Positions 42,136 through 51,300 of a stretch of DNA of 64,000 bases are shown in pieces (the stretch's first letter is position 1; each line of letters begins with the position of its first letter). Location of the stretch: IMG/VR virus record IMGVR_UViG_3300043464_002365, positions 1-64,000 of that record; one strand, written 5' to 3'. The DNA comes from a virus. The translations under genes and the position numbers were made by a program. The notes under the pieces are model-generated. The model saw only the letters and a list, made by a program, of their open reading frames with translations, made no database searches and was not told where the DNA came from.

Positions 42136-42317
42136 AAGACGTAGCTTCATTCCTTTTGCTCACCTTCGTCTTTGGGCTTGGTGCCTTTGCCATTGTTGCT
42201 TCTCCCAATGTGATGGCAAACAAAGAAGGCTTGACAAAGTGCATGCAGCTCCATCCTGAGCGCTACTGCCGCATTGCAAATGGCTTTCCCGCAAAGCTTG
42301 ACAGCTCTGCTCAGTAG
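42132..42317 (+). CDS. Small secreted or membrane-anchored protein
   Basis: 61 residues; ATG overlaps the RlpA-like stop (ATGA). Hydrophobic N-terminus MKDVASFLLLTFVFGLGAFA, then a short Cys-containing domain (KCMQLHPERYCRIANGF). Coupled to the RlpA-like gene, so it may work with it in the periplasm. Confidence 0.65.
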   Translation: MKDVASFLLLTFVFGLGAFAIVASPNVMANKEGLTKCMQLHPERYCRIANGFPAKLDSSAQ

Positions 42318-42405
42318 GCTCTACACTCTCCCTGGATGACGGACGGGGCTTCCTACGCGGGAGCTCTTCTTTCCTCCTTGTTCTTTCGCTGGCGACAGGC
42401 TCCTC

Positions 42406-42684
42406 ATGGACAAAACCTCCCGCATTAAACAGTTCATTTTCAATGCTGGCCACAGCATTGTTTCTGTGGAATTCATCAAGGCTGATGGTTCTGTGCGTAA
42501 GCTTCAATTCAATCCTTGGGACACCAAGGAAATCAAAGGCACGGGCACAGCAGTGAAGAAGCCCAGCATCGTGCGTTGTCGTGATTTCTCCATTGCTCGC
42601 AAAGAAGGAGAAGGCGCTTGGCGCTCGTTTGATTGTGAGCGCGTGACAAGCATCAAAGCCAACGGTCAAACCCTCGTCTTCTGA
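42406..42684 (+). CDS. SH3-like small phage protein (DUF2693-like)
   Basis: 92 residues. ISVSVEFIKADGSVRKLQFNP-like core: the text reads HSIVSVEFIKADGSVRKLQF, then a mid-loop and FDCERVTSIKANGQTLVF. 'V-F-K-DGS-R' plus 'V--IKA-G----F' is a widespread small phage protein signature near DUF2693. Function unknown. Confidence 0.6.
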   Translation: MDKTSRIKQFIFNAGHSIVSVEFIKADGSVRKLQFNPWDTKEIKGTGTAVKKPSIVRCRDFSIARKEGEGAWRSFDCERVTSIKANGQTLVF

Positions 42685-42688
42685 AATA

Positions 42689-42895
42689 ATGCCCCTCTCT
42701 CGTACTCAACAAGCCATTGCCAAAATGGTTTCCAATAATGCTCGCCACAAGTGGCAAGATTACAGTTCTGATGATCGCTCTTCTGCTCGCTCTTTTATTC
42801 TTTCCCGTGCTAGTAAACCCGCTCATAAAGAAAAGAAAGAATTGCTTTTGACGCTTGCAAATGCTTTGCAAGATGACATCTGGAAGGTGCTTTGA
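42689..42895 (+). CDS. Small basic hypothetical protein
   Basis: 68 residues, helical, Ser/Arg/Lys-rich (MVSNNARHKWQDYSSDDRSS). ATG lies four bases after the previous stop. May bind nucleic acid; no family recognised. Confidence 0.6.
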   Translation: MPLSRTQQAIAKMVSNNARHKWQDYSSDDRSSARSFILSRASKPAHKEKKELLLTLANALQDDIWKVL

Positions 42896-42897
42896 CC

Positions 42898-43128
42898 ATG
42901 GGAAAGAAACTGTACGTCGTCGAAATTAACTACCAGGCTTATGTCTGGGCCGAAGACGATTGCGAAGCTGAAGATTTTGCCAACGAAATTGTTTCCACCG
43001 AGAAGCCGTCTATCTGGTCTCAAGAAGTGGAAGTAGGCAAAAATCCTTTGTCTTGGCAACAACATTGCCTGGTTTATACCGATGGCCCAGAAATTGAAAT
43101 TAGCAGAATTTTTGCGGGTGACGCTTAA
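42898..43128 (+). CDS. Hypothetical acidic protein
   Basis: 76 residues from ATG 42898, two bases after the upstream stop. KKLYVVEINYQAYVWAEDDC, then EAEDFANEIVS, a strand-helix pattern. TAATG overlap with the next gene. The acidic partner of a HicA-like basic protein would be expected here, but no antitoxin motif is visible. Confidence 0.6.
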   Translation: MGKKLYVVEINYQAYVWAEDDCEAEDFANEIVSTEKPSIWSQEVEVGKNPLSWQQHCLVYTDGPEIEISRIFAGDA

Positions 43129-43319
43129 TGGGAACAAAGGATAACAGGCGAGCAGTATTTGCCTTGGCAGCAAAATATGACTTTGTTCTCCAGCGTGAAA
43201 AAAATCACTATGTGTTCAAACATCCTTCTGGCAAGATATTTTGCACAAGTAAAAGCACTTTAGACACGCGCTTTTTGAGAAACGTTGAAAGCTTTATTAA
43301 ACGCACTCTTGCTTCCTAG
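43128..43319 (+). CDS. HicA/YcfA-fold small protein
   Basis: 63 residues: FALAAKYDFVLQREKNHYVF, then KHPSGKIFCTSKSTLDTRFL and SFIKRTLAS. This matches the double-stranded-RNA-binding-like HicA fold, where the His in 'G/S-H-xx-F/Y' is needed for mRNA cleavage; here KNHYVFKH keeps it. No HicB antitoxin follows, so it may be an orphan or a non-toxic RNA-binding version. Confidence 0.6.
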   Translation: MGTKDNRRAVFALAAKYDFVLQREKNHYVFKHPSGKIFCTSKSTLDTRFLRNVESFIKRTLAS

Positions 43320-43330
43320 TCTTCAAAACC

Positions 43331-43702
43331 ATGCTTTCCCTCCTTCTCGCAACTGCACTGCCCGAACTGCCTCCTGTGCAGCAACAAGCTCTCACTAAAG
43401 AAGAAGCGCTCTTGGAGCGCATCATCAAAGAAGGGCAAACTGCCACTGAGCGCAAATTCGGCGACTGCCACTACGCCTGGGGCTCTTGGAAGCTTTCTTC
43501 TGATGGCGTGAGAACCACAACGCGCCAATGCAAAGATGAAAGCGCTCACACGCCAGTGTCAATTGCCGTTAGTTGCCCGCTCTTGAAAGTGAACGTGCTC
43601 CAGGACAAGCAATGGCAGGGCTGGCGTAGTCCAGTGGCAAAAGGCGCAAAACCAGGAGAAGCCAATATGGTGGCTGCTCTCTGCGCCAACGTCACTAACT
43701 AG
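43331..43702 (+). CDS. Hypothetical, probably exported Cys-containing protein
   Basis: 123 residues. Short hydrophobic start MLSLLLATALPELPPVQQQA resembles a weak signal peptide; four Cys (GDCHYAW, RQCKDES, VSCPLL, ALCANV) could form two disulphides in the periplasm. With the RlpA-like and 42132 genes this makes three predicted envelope proteins within 2 kb. Confidence 0.6.
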   Translation: MLSLLLATALPELPPVQQQALTKEEALLERIIKEGQTATERKFGDCHYAWGSWKLSSDGVRTTTRQCKDESAHTPVSIAVSCPLLKVNVLQDKQWQGWRSPVAKGAKPGEANMVAALCANVTN

Positions 43703-43707
43703 CTTTG

Positions 43708-43757
43708 TAAAGCTTTGTAACAGGCCCCGGAAACGGGGCCTTTCTTCTGTATTGTTC
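43708..43757 (+). promoter_or_regulatory. Intergenic module 1: TTTGTAAC box, GC hairpin, TATTGTTC box
   Basis: TTTGTAAC at 43715-43722, hairpin GGCCCCG-GAAA-CGGGGCC at 43723-43740 with TTT, then TATTGTTC at 43750-43757, 18 bases before the next ATG. The hairpin is a probable terminator; the final box may belong to a promoter or leader. Confidence 0.55.
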
Positions 43758-43774
43758 CTAAGTGTTCGGCAGCG

Positions 43775-44047
43775 ATGCCCCTCCAAATGGCAACCATCCC
43801 CACCATCCACCTCAACGGCACCGGCTTCACTACACTGCGAGATGAATACGCCGCTGCTTACGATGCCATCGAAAAGGCAATGGAAACACTTGCTGCAGCC
43901 ACTCTCAATGGGCGCGATTACTATCCGCAGGAACCTGGCGCTTATTACAAGGCTCGCGCTGAGCGTGATGAAGCCCTAGACAAGCTTCGTGATGCCAGTA
44001 TTTACGTTGGCGAAATGCTCGCTGGCATTTGTGACCAGCAACGCTGA
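43775..44047 (+). CDS. Conserved hypothetical phage protein
   Basis: 90 residues from ATG 43775 (a second Met at 43787 is possible). IHLNGTGFTTLRDEYAAAYD, then LNGRDYYPQ and YYKARAERDEALDKLRDA. The 'LNGTG---L--EY--A' and 'NGRDYYP' pattern recurs in cyanophage and other phage proteins of unknown function; helical. Confidence 0.7.
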   Translation: MPLQMATIPTIHLNGTGFTTLRDEYAAAYDAIEKAMETLAAATLNGRDYYPQEPGAYYKARAERDEALDKLRDASIYVGEMLAGICDQQR

Positions 44048-44058
44048 TTTCTAGACTA

Positions 44059-44078
44059 GGGGCCATTAGGCCCCTTTT
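44059..44078 (+). terminator. Rho-independent terminator
   Basis: GGGGCC, loop ATTA, GGCCCC, TTTT; the next ATG follows at 44080. Confidence 0.75.
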
Positions 44079-44079
44079 C

Positions 44080-44292
44080 ATGCCTTTCCCCATTGGAACC
44101 CTCGTTGATCTCTACGATTCAGGCTTTAAACAATGGAGAGGCGAATACACAGTGGTGAAGATATATCCTGAAACTGGCTTGCATAAGATCAAAAACACCA
44201 AAACTAATAGTCAGCAATTCGTCAGCGAAGACAAGCTCCGTATGGGCCGGCTCCGGCCTTTTCGCATGGATTGCCTTTATGAAGGTTTGTAA
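44080..44292 (+). CDS. Hypothetical beta-rich protein
   Basis: 70 residues starting MPFPIGTLVDLYDSGFKQWR, then EYTVVKIYPETGLHKIKN, suggesting an SH3-like barrel. Starts two bases after a terminator, so its message may begin inside the hairpin region or be leaderless. Confidence 0.55.
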   Translation: MPFPIGTLVDLYDSGFKQWRGEYTVVKIYPETGLHKIKNTKTNSQQFVSEDKLRMGRLRPFRMDCLYEGL

Positions 44293-44329
44293 CAAGCCTC
44301 GTTGAGCGGGGCATGGTGTTGTATTGTTC
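44286..44329 (+). promoter_or_regulatory. Intergenic module 2
   Basis: TTTGTAAC at 44286-44293, imperfect hairpin GCCTC/GGGGC, then TATTGTTC at 44322-44329, 40 bases before the next ATG. Confidence 0.5.
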
Positions 44330-44369
44330 TCTGCATGGGCAGCGATGCCCCCTCGTTAAGGAACCAACC

Positions 44370-44750
44370 ATGGCAATCATCAACCACTCCGTCGATCAGC
44401 TCACCGGTCCTGGCTACTGGACTAAGTTCGAGGGGCTTGAGCGAATCAAGATCACTATCACTGTGCCCAACTGGCACGAGCCTTTCCCCACTCAGCAAAG
44501 AGCTGGTGCCGCCAATCCTCGCGAGCTTGAGCTGATTGGCCTGCTGCACGTTTGCCAGAGCTGGTATATCAATGGTCCCGTGATGGATCAATGGACTATT
44601 AGCACGCTCTCTGGCCCCATCAAGGTGCCTGCTGGCACCCGCATTGTTTCTGAGCCTGTGCCTGAGAAATGGGCAGCATGGGAGCAGGAAGCCAGCGAAG
44701 GCACCAAGCAGTGGTGGGCCTATTCCAACGGTCGCACGGCCTTCTGTTAA
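44370..44750 (+). CDS. Hypothetical protein
   Basis: 126 residues from ATG 44370; the longer frame runs into the intergenic module. MAIINHSVDQLTGPGYWTKF, then ITVPNWHEPF and LLHVCQSWYINGPVMDQWTI; Trp-rich with a beta look. No family recognised. Flanked by modules on both sides, so it is probably transcribed singly. Confidence 0.65.
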   Translation: MAIINHSVDQLTGPGYWTKFEGLERIKITITVPNWHEPFPTQQRAGAANPRELELIGLLHVCQSWYINGPVMDQWTISTLSGPIKVPAGTRIVSEPVPEKWAAWEQEASEGTKQWWAYSNGRTAFC

Positions 44751-44755
44751 GCATT

Positions 44756-44797
44756 GTTACAAAGGGGCGGAAACGCCCCGCTTCTTTTCTATTGTTC
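44756..44797 (+). promoter_or_regulatory. Intergenic module 3
   Basis: TTGTTACA, hairpin GGGGCG-GAAA-CGCCCC (44764-44779), then TATTGTTC at 44790-44797, 19 bases before the next ATG. Confidence 0.55.
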
Positions 44798-44816
44798 CTT
44801 TGTTCGCAACCAAACC

Positions 44817-45056
44817 ATGCACCGCACCATCGAAGGCCACAGAGAAGATCCGTATTTGGCCAAGCTTGAAGCTGATCGCCAAGCCCAGCACAGCGGCTAT
44901 GGCGTGCAATCTTATCTGTGTGCTGATGGCTCCATAAAGTGGGAAGCCTATGGATGGGAGCGCATGACTGAATTCCAGCTCCACACCACTTCCTACGGCT
45001 TGTTTGACCACAAATGGCAAGCCGAACAGTATTTCAACTCCATCATCAACGGCTGA
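44817..45056 (+). CDS. Hypothetical protein
   Basis: 79 residues from ATG 44817. MHRTIEGHREDPYLAKLEAD, then YLCADGSIKWEAYGWERMTE. Two bases separate it from the next start. Confidence 0.65.
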   Translation: MHRTIEGHREDPYLAKLEADRQAQHSGYGVQSYLCADGSIKWEAYGWERMTEFQLHTTSYGLFDHKWQAEQYFNSIING

Positions 45057-45058
45057 CC

Positions 45059-45391
45059 ATGAACCCCTCCATTAAACAAGCTTGGACCGAAGCTCTTCGT
45101 TCTGGTGATTATCAGCAAGGCAGAGAAAACCTTTGCAGCAATGGCAAATTCTGCTGCCTTGGTGTGCTGACTGATCTCTATATCAAGGAGACCAACCAGC
45201 AATGGCACCATAATGTTGGTGGTTTCTACAGCTTTGAAACTGAAGGAGGCGTTTTGCCTTTTTCAGTGCAGCAATGGGCAGGACTTGATGCGCCCAATCC
45301 TTACATTACTGGCTTTCATCTCACTTCTTGGAATGATGAAGTTGGCACAAGCTTTGAAGAAATTGCCGATCTAATTGAGGCGCATTTGTGA
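45059..45391 (+). CDS. Conserved hypothetical phage protein
   Basis: 110 residues from ATG 45059. IKQAWTEALRSGDYQQGREN, then FCCLGVLTDLYI: 'W--ALRSG-Y-QG---L----CCLGVL-D' is a pattern found in many phage proteins of unknown role. The paired Cys and later WAGLDAPNP are conserved-looking. Stop overlaps the next GTG. Confidence 0.75.
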   Translation: MNPSIKQAWTEALRSGDYQQGRENLCSNGKFCCLGVLTDLYIKETNQQWHHNVGGFYSFETEGGVLPFSVQQWAGLDAPNPYITGFHLTSWNDEVGTSFEEIADLIEAHL

Positions 45392-48300
45392 ACAATTCTC
45401 AACTCGCCCTCTCCATCAATCAACGCAACATCTACTTGCATTATTTAGCCCACAAGAAAAAGCATGGAGATGAGCCATGCAAGGCTCCAAAATGTCCTTT
45501 ACAAGGAAACAGACTTGTAGACCATTTGAAGGCAATGGAAAAGCTCGAAGAGCGAGGATTCATTCGCCTTATTCGTCGCTCTGACGATTACCTTTCTTGG
45601 ATCATTGTTTCTCCTTAAAGCCATGCCTTTTCCCGTTTCTTTTGTTTCAGAAGATGAATATGGCGTGCCTTATGCAGCACACACTTTCTCTTCCATTGAA
45701 GAACTCTACGATGAAATTAGAGCTTTAGAAGAGCTGCTTGGTGAAAGCTCTGTTAGCAGGGGCTACATCATTCAAGCTGCCCTAGATCAGCTCAAACAGC
45801 TTGCTCACGAAATCGAAGACGAACCACTCTCCACTTACGACCAATGATCACCACCATCAAAACGCACCAAGACAATGGCCCTTACTTTGATGCCACCAAG
45901 GGCAGTTACCAAGCAGCCACGCTCCAGCAGCTCATCTTTCACATTCGGCTTGCAATGGAGGACAGAGAGCATGTCATTGGCGTGTACGGGCCTGATGGGG
46001 CCTGTAAGGGCATTTGGCAGCTCGACATCGAAGGGCATGTGGACAGCGCAGGCGACAGCATCGTGGACCATGAAGGCTACGAGCTGCTACGCCCTGACAC
46101 TAGGGAGCAATGGATGTGGGGCAGGCTTCAGGAGCAACTAGCCTGATTTAGGAACATCTTTGATGCTTCTTTCCTGAACCCTATTCAGGCATTGTTAAGC
46201 TTTGTGAACCAAGGGCATCCAGGCCCCTTTCTGCTGTATTGTTTTCTTGTTGGGCGAGATCCCGACAGCCCTTTGCTTCCCCACCATGGAATTCCTTGTT
46301 AACGCTGGCGGCCTCCTCATTAAGCACGATGAAGAGCAGCTTCTTTCTCTCATTGCTCAGTTCATCAATGAAGGCAAGCCTGGCTGCGGCTTCTTCATCA
46401 AAGGTGTGGGCTGCATTGCTAAGCACGAAGATGGCCAGATGATGATGGGCCGCACCATTGAAACTGTTAGCCGTCTCTTCAATAAGACCAGCGACGACAT
46501 TATGCACACTGTCAAGCACTGGGCTTCCGAGGCTGCTTGATTAAGCAAGGGGCGCCTAAAGCGCCCCGTTCTCCCCCTATTAAAATCATGCAAGACGCTA
46601 TTAACATTCTCGCCATCAGCAAGAAAGGCAAAAGCCGTATTGGCACCAAGATCACTCTTGGCATTGTTGAGCAGGATCATCACGACAAGCTTTTTGTAGT
46701 GTTTCCTGAACTAAATCAATGTCGATGGATAAAGAAGGATAATGATCCTGATTTTTGCATTATTGGAGATGATTGACCATGGGAACAAATTATTATCTTC
46801 ATGCTCCAAAATGCCTTCATTGCGGCAAAGAAGAAAAGCTCCCTTTACATCTTGGCAAAAGCTCTTATGGCTGGTGTTTCGGCCTCCACGTCTATCCAGA
46901 AAACGCGCTAAATAACTGGCAGGAAATGTGGAGTCATATTGATTATTTAACGCAAGAAAAAGACTATGAAATAAGAGATGAATATGGTGATTTTGTTGAT
47001 AATGGAGAGTTCTTCTCTATCGTCTGGGACAGGAGCGGCAAGCCTGGTAGACTTTTCGACAAGAAATGGCTAAGGGATAACTATGCAGAGATAGGTCCTT
47101 ACGGTCTTGCCAGACATGCTTTACTTGCAGGGCATTGCATAGGCCATGGTAAAGGGCCTTTTGATTACATCATTGGAGAATTCTCTTGAACAAAAAGCTT
47201 CGCCAAGCTTTTGAAAGCACCGTCCTTCTTTCTTCGGGCTCCCCATGGGAGCCTTCTTCTTTGCCTTGTTTTGTTATCTCTGCTTGCTGCCCCTACAGTC
47301 TGCCCTTTGACCCTGCCCGTGACTCTGCTCTTCACCACGAAATGAAAGACTGGCTGGAGCTACTAGGCGCATCTCATGAGGAGATCATTGGGCAATCGCC
47401 TGACGGAGCCTGGCAAGAGCCTTGCTGGGCTATTTATGGCATCACAGAAGGCCAAGCGAAGCGCTTGGGCAGGCTGTACCAGCAATGGGCAGTGTTTCGC
47501 TTTGACGAGCAGGGGAGAACAGTATTGGCTTGTTGAAAGCAAAATAATTGTTAGCATGGCGAAACATCGCGAGACTGGCATCTCGTGACGTTTCTAACCA
47601 CTACCAAAGGAGCAGTTTGGCCATGGCTGAACATAAGCATAGCAGCGTGCCTGCAGGGTTTAAGGAGATCCCTGGGTATGACGGACGCTATTTCATTAAT
47701 GAGAAGGGCGACGTGTGGAGCGTAGCCAAATCAAGGCTCATGAGCCCACAGACGGACGCCACTCATCCTTATCCATGGGTGCTACTAATAAAACCCGACA
47801 AGAAAAAGCAGCCAACTACTGTTTATTTTTTAATGCGTCTTACATGGATGCCTCATGCTCCAGGTGAGGTTGGAATAGGGGCCAACAAGTGGTGCATCAA
47901 CCACAAAGACGGAAATAAGCTCAATAGCTCATTGGATAATTTGGAATGGGTGACGAATTCTCAGAATGCTAAGCACGCATGGGAGAATGGATTGCAAGCA
48001 AAAGGTATCGACAAGAAAAACGCTATCTTCACTTCTATTGACGTGACACTAATCCGCTTGCGAGTGAAATACGGAGAAAGTGCCTATTCAGTAGCGAAAG
48101 AATACAATTGCGCTTATGGCACTATCAAGAAAATGTGTCGCTTTGAGAGCTGGAAACATCAAGACGGTAATCTTAACGGACGGATCCGACCAGCATCCTA
48201 AAAGACCCGGCTGGCTCGGTATCAGACCCGGCTGGCTCGGTATCAGACCCGGCTGGCTCGGTATCAGACCCGGCTGGCTCGGTATCAGACCCGGCTGGCT

Positions 48301-51300
48301 CGGTATCACCTTTCTTTTATATAATTTCATCTCATCATCACATCATAACGCTGTCGTTATATGCCTTTATGCGCATATGCCGATATCGTTGTATGCGCAT
48401 AGCCGCATAGTAGTACAGACGTACTATAGTACAAACGTACTAGCCTGAGGCGAGGGCGATTCCCGGTTCTCCGGTGGGGAATGGGGAAAATATACCCTAC
48501 CTGGCAGCCGTAAATATAGCCTACTGGTGGCGGCCTTAAGAGAGGCTCACTTGTGACCATGCTAAGAGAGGCTCACTTGTGACCATGCTAAGTGAGGCTC
48601 ACTTGTGGCCGCGCTAAGTGAGGCTCACTTGTGGCCGTGCTAGTTGTCTCCTACTGGTGACGGCCTTAAAAGTAAGCCACTGGTGGCGCGCTGATTCTTT
48701 CTGCCTACTGGCGCGATTCTGCCGAGCTTCAGTGAGACCAACTGCTGCGCGTTGCTGTCTGCCGCATGGCCTTAGGTGAGCCTCACTGCGCAGCACTAGG
48801 TGAGCCCTACTGTTTAGCGTTAATTGTCTCTCACTGTTTAGCGCTAGTTGAGCCCTACTGTTTAGCCCTAAGTGTAGATATTTCAATACGTAACGCCGCT
48901 GGCAGTTATGGCGCTTCCAATGGTATGGGCGCTGATTGTTGCGGATTGTTGCAGCAGCGGATTGTCTTGCGGGTTCCGTGATACGCGCGTACGCGCGATC
49001 ATCTTTCTGCTGAGCACTGCGCGCAGTCTCTCCCCATTGATAAGCCTGGCTTTTCATTGCGTCGCGGATCGGGCACTGATAAGCGTACTGGCTAATCTCC
49101 CGCCAAATCAGCGTTGACTGATCGCCCGTGCTTATCGCAGGCGCTTTGCCCCTTTGCAAACGCTTGTGGGGCCTGTAGTGTTCCCTCAGAACCTTGAAAA
49201 CCGAAAAGCAACGACATCGAACGCCGCAAGCGTTCGCGCGCGGGCCCTTTGTGGTTGCCGTGATGGCGCGGGGTCGACTCCCGCTGTGCGCTTTGCCGGC
49301 TTTTGCCGGCCCTTCCCCTCTCTTTTATCTATGGCTACCCTCTCGCACACTGCTGCGCTCCTCCTCTCCTCTCTGGAGACGGCAGAGCGTCCTAACGGTT
49401 CTCTCTTCCTCCGTCTCTCCTCCTCTGCTCCTAGTTGGGCTTCTTCTGTGATTAGAGAAGCTCACTTAGGCGAGCTCCCTAATGACTCTCGCTATGAGCT
49501 CATCAAAGACGCTCTCTCGGCTCTCTCTGATGGCGCCTTCTCTGATGAGGAGGAGGCTATCGACTCGATTGATGAGCTCTCTCTCGATCTCGTGCCACAC
49601 AGAACCACGGAGCTCCTCCAGTGGTTTGCTGATCACGCGAACCGCCTCTCCTCCTGCGATGAGGCTCTAGAAAGTGGCCGCATCTCTGATCTCTGCTCCT
49701 ATGAGCTCCTCTCTGAAGGGTTCCGCGTGGGAGCTGAGGAGATGCTCTCCTCGCTTATCTCCTCTCTAGAGGAGGAGCGTCTCTCAGTGTTCAATCCTGA
49801 CACTGATAGTCAGCTCCTCTTAGGCGACTCCCACGGGATATATATCCCCAAGCTCTGGGCCGATGGACTGGAGGATGAGGAGGAGGCAGAGTCCTATTCC
49901 GTCTCCTGGGAGGACGTCCTCATCTGTCAAGCTGGCCCAGACTCTGAGAACTACTGGCAAGCATGGGACGCAATCCTCCGCGATGCTCTCTGGAATGAAA
50001 ACGGAGAGGATTGGCGCCTCCTGCAGAATGGCGATCTCTGGGCTGTTCGCTCTGACGTAGAGATTCCTGAGGATGCATTCTGATGAGACGGCTCTCCCTC
50101 TCCTCTCGTGAGGCTCTCTACGTCCTATGGGCTCTAGAGGAGGCTCTCCTCATCTCAGAACCTGAGGAGGAGGAGCTCCTCCTCTCTCTCATCTCTCGTT
50201 TGAACGGAGCCGCAGCCCCATTCTCCTCTGCCTCTGCCTCTCGCTCTCGCTCCTCCTCCCATGCCTGACGCTCTCTCCTCTCTCTACTCTGCCTCTCCTC
50301 TCTTTACCATGCTCCTCTCCTCTCCTCTCCTTGACAACGTACGGGCTCTCTCTGGGCTCTCTGGCTCCTTTTACTTTTACGAACCACGGCAGGAGATTGT
50401 CAGCTCCTCCGACTACTGTTCTCCCATTGAATGGCGACAACCATCACCCAATGAGGCAGAGTCTCTCGGACTGGGAGAGCTCTCCTCCTACTCTTTGGAG
50501 CTCTGCCGAGAGCTCGGCTCCTCTGTCACCAAAATCACGCCAGAGGAGGCAGTAGAGCTCCTCTGTGAGCGCAAGCTATGGCAACGGTGCTCGCTCCTCT
50601 GGCTCCCGTCTTACTGTATGGGAGGAGACTACTGCGGCTCTACTCACCACGTGGCTAACGCTCGCTATCTCTTGCGCCAGTTCTCCTCGCCAGAGCTCAG
50701 AGAATGCAACGGAGGCTATGGGAGTCAAGGTGTCATTGTTGACCCTCGCTATCTCTCAGAGGAGCTCCTAGAACTCCTGCAGAGTCTTGAGAACTATCCC
50801 GTTCTCTGTGAGGATGAGCTCTCCTCCTACGAACTAGAACTACAGAACGAAACCTGGGATCACACAATCCGCAGAGAATGGGAGAGAGCTCTAGAGAGCG
50901 CTCTCTCCTCTCTCCTCTCAGACAATGAGGAGCTCGCAGAGAATGCAGTAGAGAGCCTCTCAGAGGATGCCCTGTTCTCTCTGTTCTCTCATTGTGCCGA
51001 GCTCTCTAATACCTACTGGGAGGCAGAGAGCGGAACTACTGTCTATATAGACATTGATCGCATCGCTCAGAGCCTCTCCTCAGAGCTCCTCCTAGAGCTC
51101 CTACAAGAGAGCCTCTCCTCTCAGTTCTCCCAGGCTCTACAGCCTCTCCTAGCCTCCTCTCAGCTCTCCCTGGAGCTCGCAGGCTGATACTCCCTGGCAG
51201 GCTCTCTCCTCAGTGAGAGAGCCTGTTCTCTGTGAAAAGTGGGAGCATCTCATCAATTCTCATTGAGTCTCACTTTGATTCTCAATAACGCCGCTTATTG